From contig CANMRT010000002.1 in NCBI GenBank assembly GCA_947500415.1, forward strand, positions 806,001 through 870,000: DNA of 64,000 bases. The letters are read 5' to 3'. Under the pieces are notes generated by a model. That model was given only the letters and a program-made list of their open reading frames with translations. It made no database searches and was not told the DNA's origin. Made by a program: the position numbers and the translations under genes. The stretch comes from an uncultured Roseicyclus sp. (lineage in GTDB: Bacteria > Pseudomonadota > Alphaproteobacteria > Rhodobacterales > Rhodobacteraceae). Of this stretch, positions 7,479 through 16,150 are shown piece after piece (the first letter of the stretch is position 1; every line of letters begins with the position of its first letter).

Positions 7479-9674
7479 CTACCGCTTTGTGAGTGCCACA
7501 AACGCCCCCGCCCAATCGTCTGGCGGGGGCGTTTTTCTGTAGTCTGCAATCCGATCCAGATAGAGCTGCGCCAGAAGGCTGGTGTTGCAGAACGGCGCGT
7601 TCAGGCGCGCGACGCGGCCAAAGGCGGCCTCGGCCTCGGACCAATCGCGCGCCACGTAGGCCGCTCGCGCCTCGATCATCGCTTGCGCGAAGGCCTCGGC
7701 CCCATCACTCATCCGGGGCAATACGGTGGAGACTTCAACCGCATTGGCAAAGCCTTTCACCGCAATCAGGTCGAGGCCCACGGCGATCAGGTGATCGGGG
7801 CATTCCGCGACGGTAGCGGGCCCCACGCAATTGCGCGTGCCGTAGATACGGGTCAGCCCCTCAAGCCGCGCGGCCAGTGTGACGCTGTCGCCGATGCAGG
7901 TGTAGCTGAGGCGATCTTTCGAGCCCATCAGCCCGACCGACGCCGGGCCAGTATTCAGCCCGATGCCCAGATTGATGCGTGGAAGGCCTTGGGACGTGAG
8001 TGAGAAATTCGCCTGCTCTGCCGCGTCGTTGACCGCATGCAACGCGCCCAAGGCTGCACGGGCATGGTCTTCGCGCGCAATCGGCGCGTTCCAGAAGGCC
8101 ATGACTGCGTCGCCCATGAATTTGTCGATGGTGGCGCCGTGATCCACAAGCGTCTCTGCCACGGCACTCAAGAAGGTGTTCACCAGTGTCACCACGCGGT
8201 CCGGCGGCATTCCTTCGGTAACGGTCGAAAAGCCGCGCATGTCGACGAACATCACGGTCAGGTCGCGCTCTGCCCCTTCCGGCGTCAGGGCTGCGGCGGG
8301 GTTCTTTTCGATCTCCGCAATCAGGGGCGGTGGCAGGAACCGGGCGAAGCGTTCACGGATCGAGCGGCGGGCGCGTTCCTTGGCGAGGTATCCCAGCGTG
8401 GTGCCAGGGATATAAACCAGGACGGCGGTCAAAACGGTCATGACGGGGCTGAAAAGGAGGCCCCAGTTCATGAAGGCGAGCAGGCCACCCGCAACGGAGC
8501 CGCCACCGAAGGTCAGAGCGGCGGCCAGGCCCAGCAGGGGCCGTTCGAGCCGGTTGAAGATGGTAAGTGCAATGCCCGCGAGGGCGACGATGAGGATCTC
8601 AAGCCCGCGCATCCAGTCGGGGCGGGTCAGAAAGCTTTGCTCGATGACCTGTTCGATGATCTCGGCATGGAGCGTGACGCCCGCAATCTGGCCATCCAGC
8701 GGCGTGGTGCGGATGTCGAAAAGCCCCTGCGCCGACGAACCGACGAGGATGATCCGCCCTTCAATGCGCGCCTGCAGGTCTGGGTCAATGCCGTCAGCCT
8801 CCAGCAGATCGGCGACGGCCGTAACGCGGTCGGGCTGATAGCCAGAGAAGTAGATGCGAAAGCGGCCATCGGCCTCCAACGGGTAGCTCAACACGCCGGT
8901 CTGCATGGCGGTGGCGGCAACCGTGCCGCCCGAAACCTCACCCGAGGCTTGGGAGGTTTTCAGGACATGGCCCCCTGCCCCTTGCGCCACACGCAAAAGC
9001 TCGGCTGAGAGCGACGGCACGAGCACGCCGCCGAAGTCAGAGACCATGGGGACGGTACGGGTGATCCCATCGGCGTTTCGGCCCAGGCTGATCGTGCCAA
9101 GGCCCATCGCGGCGGCGGTGAGGTCGGGCAGGTTGCCGATGGCGGCGGGATAGCGGGTGAGCGTGTTGGGCACTTCGCCAGTGACGGCGAACCCGGCAAG
9201 GGGTGCGGCAGGCTCTCCCTCCAGCCCGCCGGCCATGGCCAGAACCACGGCGCGACCCTGCATGGCTTGGGCAAAGCGGGTGTCGTGGGGCATGATCCCC
9301 AGATCGGGCAAGGCTGGTGGCACCTGATCAGAGAACCTCACCCAGCTTTCCACGATCCGGTCCGGCGACGTGCGGTCGGGTTCGGGGAAGAGAACGTCGA
9401 AGCCTACGGCAGCAGCACCATGTTCGAACAGGCGGTCGGTCAGTTCGGCCAAATATGACCGGGGCCAAGGCCATTGGCCGTATTCATCCAACGCAGCCTC
9501 GTCGATGTCGATGATATGAACCGGGGATTCCGGGTCGTAAGGGCGCGGTTGGGTGCGTTGGTAGCCGTCGAACACCGCATCGCGCGCTCGGTCCAGAATT
9601 GGCGGCGGAAAAGCCGTAAGCAAGACCAGTGCAAAGGTTACAATCAGGCCAAGCGCAAACGTCAGGCGCGGCAT
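7479..9674 (-). CDS. CHASE2-domain adenylate/guanylate cyclase
   Basis: 731 residues from ATG 9674, which has GGAAGG about ten bases upstream; a longer frame lacks a site. Order: one membrane segment (MPRLTFALGLIVTFALVLLTA), an extracytoplasmic CHASE2 sensor (about 25-340, with IIDIDEAALDEYGQWPWPR and a GRIILVGSSAQGLFDIRTTP end), further membrane segments (about 355-435), then a class III cyclase catalytic domain (about 470-660). The metal-binding Asp segments FVDMRGFS and KFMGDAVMAFWNAP are present, so it should be active. It converges on the fecR-like gene and probably supplies cyclic nucleotide to the two cNMP-binding proteins next door. Confidence 0.87.
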   Translation of the reverse strand: MPRLTFALGLIVTFALVLLTAFPPPILDRARDAVFDGYQRTQPRPYDPESPVHIIDIDEAALDEYGQWPWPRSYLAELTDRLFEHGAAAVGFDVLFPEPDRTSPDRIVESWVRFSDQVPPALPDLGIMPHDTRFAQAMQGRAVVLAMAGGLEGEPAAPLAGFAVTGEVPNTLTRYPAAIGNLPDLTAAAMGLGTISLGRNADGITRTVPMVSDFGGVLVPSLSAELLRVAQGAGGHVLKTSQASGEVSGGTVAATAMQTGVLSYPLEADGRFRIYFSGYQPDRVTAVADLLEADGIDPDLQARIEGRIILVGSSAQGLFDIRTTPLDGQIAGVTLHAEIIEQVIEQSFLTRPDWMRGLEILIVALAGIALTIFNRLERPLLGLAAALTFGGGSVAGGLLAFMNWGLLFSPVMTVLTAVLVYIPGTTLGYLAKERARRSIRERFARFLPPPLIAEIEKNPAAALTPEGAERDLTVMFVDMRGFSTVTEGMPPDRVVTLVNTFLSAVAETLVDHGATIDKFMGDAVMAFWNAPIAREDHARAALGALHAVNDAAEQANFSLTSQGLPRINLGIGLNTGPASVGLMGSKDRLSYTCIGDSVTLAARLEGLTRIYGTRNCVGPATVAECPDHLIAVGLDLIAVKGFANAVEVSTVLPRMSDGAEAFAQAMIEARAAYVARDWSEAEAAFGRVARLNAPFCNTSLLAQLYLDRIADYRKTPPPDDWAGAFVALTKR
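7501..7536 (+). terminator. Intrinsic terminator of the barrel-fecR operon, inside the cyclase 3' end
   Basis: A perfect 12-bp stem (AACGCCCCCGCC with GGCGGGGGCGTT) encloses a 9-base loop and is followed by a T run on the + strand. It begins 36 bases after the fecR-like stop. The hairpin lies within the last codons of the convergent cyclase gene (encoding PPPDDWAGAF), so the terminator sequence is also protein-coding. Confidence 0.85.
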
Positions 9675-9880
9675 GGCGCGGCCCTTCCGTGGCTTGGACT
9701 GTAGTTCTGCACGTGATCGCCTCCCTAAGGCCGCGCGGCCTTGTTCAGGCGCGAGAGTGGCGGAATTTTCCTGTCGTAGCAAACCCTTCCGGTGTCGTTT
9801 CAGGATTTGACAGGGCGAGTGGCGCGCGCCACCTTGTGCCTCGGCACGGGAGCCCCTTCTCCGCTGCAAGGGACCGCAGT

Positions 9881-10582
9881 ATGGAATTTTCTATCTGGAC
9901 GGCTGCCGGCCTTCTGGGCGTTGCGCTGTATCTGAGCGCCTATGGAGCCTTGCAGCTTGGTTTTCTGCGCGGCTCCTCGCCTTGGTACACGATCCTGAAC
10001 ATGGCCGCGGCAGTTTTCGTCCTCGTCAGCCTTATCGAGGCCTTCAACATGTCGTCGCTGTTGATTCAGGTGTTCTGGATCACGTTGTCGATCATCGGTC
10101 TGGCCCGCATGGCGTGGGAGCGCAGCAATACAAGGTTCTCCGACGAAGAGCGCGTATTTCTTAGCGCCCATTTCGCGAGCCTGCCGCCGCATCTGGCGCG
10201 CAAGTTCCTGAAACTGGGCCGTTGGCAAACGCTGAGCGCGGGGACCGTCCTGACAAGGCAGGGACAAGCAGTGCATGAGTTGGTGTATGTGGCCAAAGGT
10301 CAGGCCGACGTTCGCGCCCATGGCTCTAGCGTGGCCACGCTCGGCCCCGGCGCGTTGATCGGAGAGCTGACAATCATGCACGGGTCGGAAGCCACGGCAG
10401 ACGTTGAAATCACCGAAGAGGCGCGCGTCTTTACCCTGCCCCGCGCGGCGTTGATCCGCGAGTTGGAGGCCGATCACGACTTTTCGCTGGCCGTGTCTGG
10501 CGCGTTGCAGATCGAGGCACAGCGCAAGATCGACATCGCAAATCGGGAACGTGCAGGTACGGTGGCGCAAGGAGCCCTCTAG
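9881..10582 (+). CDS. Membrane protein with cyclic nucleotide-binding domain (A)
   Basis: 233 residues from ATG 9881 (CAAGGGA upstream). There are three closely spaced membrane segments in residues about 5-82 (TAAGLLGVALYLSAYGAL, ILNMAAAVFVLVSLI, VFWITLSIIGLARM). A cNMP-binding beta-roll follows at about 110-210 (LSAGTVLTRQGQ, GPGALIGELTIMHGSEATADVEI). There is no DNA-binding helix-turn-helix, so it is not a CRP regulator. It is divergent from the cyclase gene with a 206-bp shared upstream region and is probably a membrane effector of that cyclase's product. Its stop codon is shared with the next gene through CTAG. Confidence 0.78.
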   Translation: MEFSIWTAAGLLGVALYLSAYGALQLGFLRGSSPWYTILNMAAAVFVLVSLIEAFNMSSLLIQVFWITLSIIGLARMAWERSNTRFSDEERVFLSAHFASLPPHLARKFLKLGRWQTLSAGTVLTRQGQAVHELVYVAKGQADVRAHGSSVATLGPGALIGELTIMHGSEATADVEITEEARVFTLPRAALIRELEADHDFSLAVSGALQIEAQRKIDIANRERAGTVAQGAL

Positions 10583-11268
10583 GACGAGGCGCGGTCCATC
10601 GGCACGGAATAAGCGACCTTGCGTGCCAGTTCATGCCCGAAGAGCGCTACCATCGCGTTGTTGAACGCCGGAGAGCGCGCCATGCGTTTCTTGAGCGCTG
10701 CGTTTTCGACACGCAGGACCGTGCCGCCGTGGGGCAAGGTCACGGTGGCGCTTGAGGTGTCGCCGGTCAGAAAGGCGATCTCGCCCACAAAGGCGGGGCC
10801 TGAGATGGGGAAGCTTTGGGCGTCCTTGGTGATCGTGATCTCGGAAGTGAAGACGAGCATCAGGTCATCCACGCCGTCCCCCTCTCGCGCCAGGACCGTG
10901 CCGGGGTCGGCCTGATCTGTCTGCATCATCCGGCGCAGGCGGCGGAATTGGCCGGGGGTGAGCGTTGGGAACAGCACAAAGACCTCGCGGTCATCGGGGG
11001 TCATGCGCCAGGTCGTGCGCTCAAACAGGATGGCCCCGATAAGGATCACGTTGACCGCCAGAAGCGCGATATTCGACAGGACCGATGGCACAATCGGATC
11101 GGGACGGAAGAAATAGTAGCCCGCGTCGCAGATGAAACCGCAGACCACAAGCAGGCGCAGCATCAGCTCATCGCGCACGGCAAAGCCGGTCAGTTTGAAG
11201 ACGAGGCCAACCAACAGGATCCAGATTGATCCGCCGCCTACCGTCAAACTGTCCAACATATCCGTCAC
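10579..11268 (-). CDS. Membrane protein with cyclic nucleotide-binding domain (B, Popeye-like layout)
   Basis: 229 residues. Membrane segments lie at about 14-34, 36-55 and 63-84; a cNMP-binding fold covers about 105-205 (PGTVLAREGDGVDDLMLVF, GPAFVGEIAFLTGDTSSATVTL). The order of short transmembrane bundle then cNMP domain is that of gene A and of Popeye-type proteins, but sequence identity between the two is low. It converges with gene A, and both stops sit in the palindrome CTAG. A role as a second cyclic nucleotide sensor is inferred from architecture and position. Confidence 0.75.
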   Translation of the reverse strand: MTDMLDSLTVGGGSIWILLVGLVFKLTGFAVRDELMLRLLVVCGFICDAGYYFFRPDPIVPSVLSNIALLAVNVILIGAILFERTTWRMTPDDREVFVLFPTLTPGQFRRLRRMMQTDQADPGTVLAREGDGVDDLMLVFTSEITITKDAQSFPISGPAFVGEIAFLTGDTSSATVTLPHGGTVLRVENAALKKRMARSPAFNNAMVALFGHELARKVAYSVPMDRASS

Positions 11269-11289
11269 GCGCGTTTCAGACCCTCAGAA

Positions 11290-12285
11290 TTAGATCAGGC
11301 CTGCGTCGGCAAACACCACGCGCAAGGACCGTTTCGGACGTGGGCCGACGTGGGCGATGACCTCTGCCGCTGCAGCGACGCCCATTTTTGCAGATGTCTC
11401 AAGCGTTTGGCCCGTGGCCAATCCGTATAGGAACCCGGCTGCGAACTGGTCGCCTGCGCCGGTGGCATCGACGGGCGTGACGCGCGTCACGGGCACTTCG
11501 ACGCGCTCACCGCCGCGAATGGCCACGACCGGATTGCCTGAGCGGGTGCAGACCACGGTTTCACAGACCTTGGCCGCCTGCCCCAGCGCCGTGTCCAGGT
11601 CATCGGTTTGGTAGAGGGAAAGCCATTCTTCCTGATTGCCCAGGGTGATTTCCATCTCTTCCTCGATCAGACGGCGGAAATCGTCGCGGTGACGGTCGAC
11701 GCAGAACGGGTCGGACAGCGAGATGCCCGCCTTGCCGCCACCAGCGTGGCAGGCCTGCGCGGCCGCGGTGAAGGCGCGTTTGCCTTCGTCCTTGTCGTAA
11801 AGGTAGCCCTCAAGAAACAGGAAACGCGTGTCTCCCGCGACGCTTGTGTCCACGTCGCCTTCATCGAAATCCGCGCCCGCGCCGAGGTAGGTGTTCATCG
11901 AACGCTCGCCATCGGGTGAGACGAAGATCATCGAGCGCGTCGTTGGCGGGATATGCGCGCCTGAAACGGGCGGGTTGGGAAACCCGATGCCATCTTCGGT
12001 CATGGCCTTTTGATAGAACAGGCCCAGCCCGTCGTCTTTGACCTTGCACAGAAAGGAAGTCTTCAACCCAAGTGATCCAACGCCTGCGACCGTGTTGGCG
12101 ACCGAGCCACCGGGGGTTTGCACCCGGTCTTGCATCGCGCCGTAAAGGATCTCGGCCCGTTCCCGTTCGATCAGCTGCATGATCCCTTTCTCGATCCCCA
12201 TGTTGTCAAGAAAGCTGTCATCGGCGTGGGAAATCACATCTACAACGGCATTGCCGATGCCGACGAGGTCGTAGGTCTGGGTCAT
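11290..12285 (-). CDS. PfkB-family carbohydrate/adenosine kinase
   Basis: 331 residues from ATG 12285, which overlaps the stop of nth as ATGA. PfkB signatures are present: an N-terminal TPGGSVANTVAGVGSLG sugar-binding segment and the C-terminal DATGAGDQFAAGFLYG with the catalytic Asp and anion hole. The length and the MTQTYDLVGIGNAVVDVI start fit the adenosine kinase-like group of alphaproteobacteria. Phosphorylation of a nucleoside or sugar at the expense of ATP is expected in the cytosol. The exact substrate cannot be read from sequence. Confidence 0.83.
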   Translation of the reverse strand: MTQTYDLVGIGNAVVDVISHADDSFLDNMGIEKGIMQLIERERAEILYGAMQDRVQTPGGSVANTVAGVGSLGLKTSFLCKVKDDGLGLFYQKAMTEDGIGFPNPPVSGAHIPPTTRSMIFVSPDGERSMNTYLGAGADFDEGDVDTSVAGDTRFLFLEGYLYDKDEGKRAFTAAAQACHAGGGKAGISLSDPFCVDRHRDDFRRLIEEEMEITLGNQEEWLSLYQTDDLDTALGQAAKVCETVVCTRSGNPVVAIRGGERVEVPVTRVTPVDATGAGDQFAAGFLYGLATGQTLETSAKMGVAAAAEVIAHVGPRPKRSLRVVFADAGLI

Positions 12286-12962
12286 GGAAGGGTCCTTTTG
12301 GGCGCCGGGTCGGGCGTTTTGTCTTCGAAGGTGCACAGGTCGCGGATCAAACACGCCCCGCATTTTGGTTTGCGCGCCACGCAGATGTAGCGGCCATGCA
12401 GTATCAGCCAATGGTGCGCATGAAGCTGGAATTCAGCCGGAATATTGTCTTCGATCTGGCGCTCGACCGCGTCCACATCCTTGCCAGGCGCGATGCGGGT
12501 GCGGTTGCCGACACGGAAGATATGGGTGTCGACGGCCTGCGCGGGCTGGCCCCACCACATGTTCAGCACCACATTCGCGGTCTTGCGTCCTACGCCGGGC
12601 AGCGATTGCAGCGCCGCACGGCTCGACGGAACCTCGCCGCCGTATTCGTCGACAAGAATTTGGCTGAGCTTGATGACGTTCTTGGCCTTGTTGCGGAAAA
12701 GGCCAATGGTTTTGATGTGCTCAATGACCCCCTCTTCCCCCAGGGCCAGCATCTTTTCCGGCGTATCGGCGATCTCGAACAGTTTCGCGGTGGCTTTGTT
12801 GACGCCCGCATCGGTGGCCTGCGCGGAAAGCGCCACGGCGACGACCAGCGTATAGGCGTTCGTGTGGTGAAGCTCTCCCTTCGGCTCAGCCTCGGCCTCG
12901 CGGAACCGCGTGAAGATCTCGTAGATCGTTTGATAGTCGAGGGGTTTTTGCACCTTTGCCAT
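12282..12962 (-). CDS. nth: Endonuclease III, DNA N-glycosylase/AP lyase
   Basis: 226 residues from ATG 12962. It contains the helix-hairpin-helix LPGVGRKTANVVL with the catalytic Lys, the catalytic Asp in VDTHIFRVGNRT, and the C-terminal 4Fe-4S ligands C-X6-C-X2-C-X5-C (CVARKPKCGACLIRDLC). It removes oxidised pyrimidines and cleaves the abasic site in base excision repair. It is translationally coupled to the downstream PfkB kinase gene by a 4-base overlap. Confidence 0.96.
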   Translation of the reverse strand: MAKVQKPLDYQTIYEIFTRFREAEAEPKGELHHTNAYTLVVAVALSAQATDAGVNKATAKLFEIADTPEKMLALGEEGVIEHIKTIGLFRNKAKNVIKLSQILVDEYGGEVPSSRAALQSLPGVGRKTANVVLNMWWGQPAQAVDTHIFRVGNRTRIAPGKDVDAVERQIEDNIPAEFQLHAHHWLILHGRYICVARKPKCGACLIRDLCTFEDKTPDPAPKRTLP

Positions 12963-13039
12963 GGCGTCTTTTGGCCTGTGCGGTGCTGCGCGGCAAGGGC
13001 TCAAGTTTCGTCAAATTGCAGGCGAATACGCACGGCGCC

Positions 13040-13054
13040 TTAACCCATGGCTAA
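13040..13054. promoter_or_regulatory. CtrA-like half-site pair upstream of the Hint gene
   Basis: TTAA, seven bases, then CTAA; one mismatch to the CtrA consensus TTAA-N7-TTAA. It sits 44 bases before the Hint-domain gene and within a rough inverted repeat (GCCTTA / TAAGGC). Motif match only. Confidence 0.25.
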
Positions 13055-13097
13055 GGCAAGTCGGGCCAATTGGGGCGGTTCAGTTCAAGGACCGCCC

Positions 13098-14186
13098 ATG
13101 GCCACCTACGATTTCTACATCTACTCCGGCGCCGCCCTGCCCTTTGATCCGGGCAGCGGCACGTTCACCTTCGACCCGAACTACGACTTCACGGAAGATC
13201 GGGTGCACCTGTCCGTCACGGACGACGACATCTACATGGATGGCGACGAGAAGGCGGATGAGATTGGCGAGGATGCGAACCAGACCGCAATAGCCACATT
13301 GCCGAACGGCACACAGATCGCTTCCGGACAGGTCTACGCCGAGCAATATGCGGTGATCCAGGCCCCTGATGGCACCCAAATCACCATCGACCGGATCGAG
13401 ATGGACGGCGTACTGATCGGCTATTCGCCATCCCAACCCCTGACCCCCGGCATGACCTACAGCTATGTCGACGGCAACGATGTCGACAATTCGCTGGCCT
13501 CGCAGGACGGCGCGGATACCCGCCTGACCTACAGCCAGTATCAGGCGCAATCGGTGCCCTGTTTCGTCTCGGGCACAATGCTTCTGACCCGTGATGGCAT
13601 GACGCCGGTGGATTGGATTGGCGTGGGCGATGATGTTTGGACGCAGGACCACGGTTGGCAAAAGGTACGATGGCGGGACCTGAGGCATTTTGAGGAAGGC
13701 CCGCATTTTCCCACTCCGGTCGAGATTGCGGCAGGGGCGCTTGGCCCCGGTTCACCCGCGCGCGCAATCCGCGTGTCGCCCCAACATCGGGTCGTGCTTT
13801 CGGGTCCGATCTGCGTCCTGCACTTTGGTGTGGAGCAGGTTCTGGTGGCCGCCAAACATTTGTTGCATTGGCCGGGCGTCAACGAGGTATCGATGGAGGC
13901 AGATCACGCCTACCAGCATCTGTTGTTCGACCGGCACGAGGTTCTGATGTCAGAGGGGGTTGCAACCGAAAGCCTCTATCTGGGCGAGCAGATTGAAGTA
14001 CTGAGGCCTGGCCCGCCAATCCTGATGCGGCGTGCTTTGGCCGTAGGACATCGCCAAACGGCCCGTCTTTGCCTGTCGGCACGCGAAGCGCGGGTATTGC
14101 CGCCGGGCCGGTTTCCAACTGTATTCGATGTCCCAGAAGACGCAGGAGTCGCGTCACGCGCCACCCCGGCCGTTCGAGCGGCTTAA
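13098..14186 (+). CDS. Hint (hedgehog/intein) domain protein
   Basis: 362 residues from ATG 13098, with AAGGA seven bases upstream. The N-terminal half (about 1-160) is acidic and beta-rich (FYIYSGAALPFDPGSGTF and repeated D/T/Y segments) like secreted adhesin-type proteins. The Hint domain starts at about 170 with CFVSGTMLLTRDGMTPVDWIGVGDDVWTQ, split here by the usual Cys nucleophile; the core SPQHRVVL and the later HLLFDRHEVL are present. Rhodobacteraceae carry many of these; most are unstudied. There is no classical signal peptide. Autoprocessing is possible but not shown. Confidence 0.82.
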   Translation: MATYDFYIYSGAALPFDPGSGTFTFDPNYDFTEDRVHLSVTDDDIYMDGDEKADEIGEDANQTAIATLPNGTQIASGQVYAEQYAVIQAPDGTQITIDRIEMDGVLIGYSPSQPLTPGMTYSYVDGNDVDNSLASQDGADTRLTYSQYQAQSVPCFVSGTMLLTRDGMTPVDWIGVGDDVWTQDHGWQKVRWRDLRHFEEGPHFPTPVEIAAGALGPGSPARAIRVSPQHRVVLSGPICVLHFGVEQVLVAAKHLLHWPGVNEVSMEADHAYQHLLFDRHEVLMSEGVATESLYLGEQIEVLRPGPPILMRRALAVGHRQTARLCLSAREARVLPPGRFPTVFDVPEDAGVASRATPAVRAA

Positions 14187-14388
14187 CCCGGCGAAAAAGC
14201 GTCTTGGTGCATCGAAGCCATTGCTTCAGCGCTGTTTGAAACCCTGAACTCGGGCGCGGAAACGTGGTTCCTCAAGTTTTAATAAGATTCACTTTATCCA
14301 TATTTTTCAGGCTATTGGGCAGCTTGTACAACCGTGCACAAACCGCGAATTTCGATAACCGCAGCTTCCGGGTCGCGCCGCCGTTCGC

Positions 14389-14412
14389 CCTTGCCTAAAT
14401 TACCCGGCAAGG
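14389..14412 (+). promoter_or_regulatory. Leader hairpin covering the ribosome-binding site of the Ada-like gene
   Basis: CCTTGCC and GGCAAGG form a perfect 7-bp stem with a 10-base loop. The right arm includes the first part of the Shine-Dalgarno AAGGAG (14409-14414), ten bases before the ATG at 14422. Folding would hide the ribosome site. Structure is by eye only. Confidence 0.4.
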
Positions 14413-14421
14413 AGACCCGCG

Positions 14422-15279
14422 ATGACCGATCAGACCCCGCCAGACGGCCAAGGCCAATACCATTTCAACGTCATGCGCCGTGCGCTTGATCTGATTGATG
14501 CCGACCCACACCAATCGCTCGACCATCTGGCCGCCAGCCTGAACATGAGCCCCGCGCATTTCCAGCGCACCTTCTCGGGTTGGGTGGGCGTCAGCCCCAA
14601 GCGCTACCAGCAATATCTGACGCTGGACCATGCGCGCCGCCTGCTGGCAGAGCGTTTCACGATGCTCGACACCGTCGCCGAGACCGGGCTGACCAGTGGC
14701 GGCCGGCTCCATGATCTGTTCATCCGGTGGGAAGCGATGAGCCCCGGCACCTATGCCAGCGGCGGCGAAGGTTTGACCATACGTTGGGGCTGGTTCGACA
14801 GCCCCTTTGGCCCAGCCCTTGTGATGGCGACTGACAAAGGCATCTGCGGTATCGGATTTGCCACGGAAACGGGACCTGAGCCTACGATGGCTGATTTGCG
14901 CAGCCGTTGGCCGAATGCGAATTACGTGGAGGACCCGACGGCCCTGAAGCCTTTGGCGGACGCAGCGTTTGGAGCGGGTGGCAACGTGCAACTGGCCCTG
15001 ATCGGTGCGCCGTTTCAGATCAAGGTATGGGAGGCGCTGCTGTCTATCCCCACGGGCCACGTCACCACATATTCTGAGATCGCAGGCGCCATCGGCAAGC
15101 CCCGCGCCGTGCGCGCCGTGGGCACCGCCGTGGGCCGCAACCCGATCAGCTGGCTCATCCCCTGTCACCGGGCATTGCGCAAATCTGGTGGTCTAGGCGG
15201 CTATCACTGGGGTATTCCGGTCAAACGGGCCATGCTGGCTTGGGAATCCGCCACAACCGAGGAAGAGGGTGCGGCCTGA
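14422..15279 (+). CDS. AraC-HTH plus O6-methylguanine-DNA methyltransferase (Ada-like, lacking the Zn-Cys domain)
   Basis: 285 residues. Residues about 15-110 are an AraC-type helix-turn-helix domain (LAASLNMSPAHFQRTFSGWVG). Residues about 115-275 are the methyltransferase, with acceptor Cys248 in PCHRALRKSGG and GGLGGYHWG after it. It repairs O6-alkylguanine by suicidal transfer. The N-terminal zinc domain that senses methyl phosphotriesters in E. coli Ada is missing, a form common in alphaproteobacteria, so activation of its own promoter by that route is not expected. The leader hairpin may affect translation. Confidence 0.9.
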   Translation: MTDQTPPDGQGQYHFNVMRRALDLIDADPHQSLDHLAASLNMSPAHFQRTFSGWVGVSPKRYQQYLTLDHARRLLAERFTMLDTVAETGLTSGGRLHDLFIRWEAMSPGTYASGGEGLTIRWGWFDSPFGPALVMATDKGICGIGFATETGPEPTMADLRSRWPNANYVEDPTALKPLADAAFGAGGNVQLALIGAPFQIKVWEALLSIPTGHVTTYSEIAGAIGKPRAVRAVGTAVGRNPISWLIPCHRALRKSGGLGGYHWGIPVKRAMLAWESATTEEEGAA

Positions 15280-15402
15280 GCGCCCGCCCGCCGGTGCCGT
15301 GAGCCGCGCGCGTTTCCCCCTATCCCACTTCCGCGCCTTTGCTATACTGCGCTGCAATAACCCCTTGGAAACGGGGCAACAGGCGACAACAAAGGCAAGT
15401 CC

Positions 15403-16071
15403 ATGGCATATCTGATCAAACCCCTCCTTCTGGCAGGCGCGGGCGCTTTGGCGCTTTCGGGCTGCGTGGGCAATTCACTCGCTCCGGGCGTTCCGGCGGA
15501 CCCAAACGCAAACCGTACCCGTGATGGTGCCGTGATCGGCGGCATACTTGGCGGTTTCCTCGGCGCAACGGCTGACGACGACAACCAGGGCCGCAACGCG
15601 GTGTTGGGTGCGGTGGTTGGCGCGGCTGCAGGCGGTGCCATTGGCAACGCGCTTGACCGGCAGGCGCAGGATCTGCGCGGCTCCCTCAACAACAGCCAGA
15701 TCCAGATTGAGAACACGGGCTCTGAGCTGGTCGTGACGATGCCTGAGGGCATCCTTTTTGACTTCGACAGCGCCGCGATCCGCGCGGGCCTTCAAGGTGA
15801 TTTGCGCGCATTGGCATCAAACCTGAACCAATATCCGGCCACGGATGTGATCGTCGAAGGCCACACCGACAACACCGGCTCTGCCGCTTACAACCAGGAC
15901 CTGTCGACGCGCCGCGCGCAGGCTGTGGCAGGTGTGCTGCTGGAAGCTGGCGTTTCGCCGGGCCGCGTCCGCTCGATCGGGCGTGGCGAAGATGATCCGG
16001 TGGCGACGAACCTCAACGAGGCTGGCCGTCAGCAGAACCGCCGGGTCGAGGTCATCATTCGGCCGCGCTAG
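15403..16071 (+). CDS. OmpA-family outer-membrane lipoprotein with glycine zipper
   Basis: 222 residues. A lipoprotein signal ends in ALSGC (Cys21). A glycine-rich segment with alternating small residues (GGILGGFLGATADD, AVVGAAAGGAIGNAL, about 45-88) forms a glycine-zipper. The OmpA C-terminal peptidoglycan-binding domain covers about 110-220 (MPEGILFDFDSAAI, VEGHTDNTGSAAYNQDLSTR, GRGEDDPVATN, NRRVEVIIRPR). The layout is that of YiaD-type proteins that tie the outer membrane to peptidoglycan. A strong terminator follows directly. Confidence 0.9.
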   Translation: MAYLIKPLLLAGAGALALSGCVGNSLAPGVPADPNANRTRDGAVIGGILGGFLGATADDDNQGRNAVLGAVVGAAAGGAIGNALDRQAQDLRGSLNNSQIQIENTGSELVVTMPEGILFDFDSAAIRAGLQGDLRALASNLNQYPATDVIVEGHTDNTGSAAYNQDLSTRRAQAVAGVLLEAGVSPGRVRSIGRGEDDPVATNLNEAGRQQNRRVEVIIRPR

Positions 16072-16093
16072 ACTCCGCAGCGATCTGAACATG

Positions 16094-16124
16094 AAGGCCC
16101 GCACCCAGTCGTGCGGGCCTTTTT
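16094..16124 (+). terminator. Intrinsic terminator after the OmpA lipoprotein gene
   Basis: An 11-bp perfect stem (AAGGCCCGCAC with GTGCGGGCCTT) has a 6-base loop and is followed by a T run, 23 bases past the stop codon. Confidence 0.9.
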
Positions 16125-16150
16125 CATGGGCGCGCGCCCCTAGACACACG

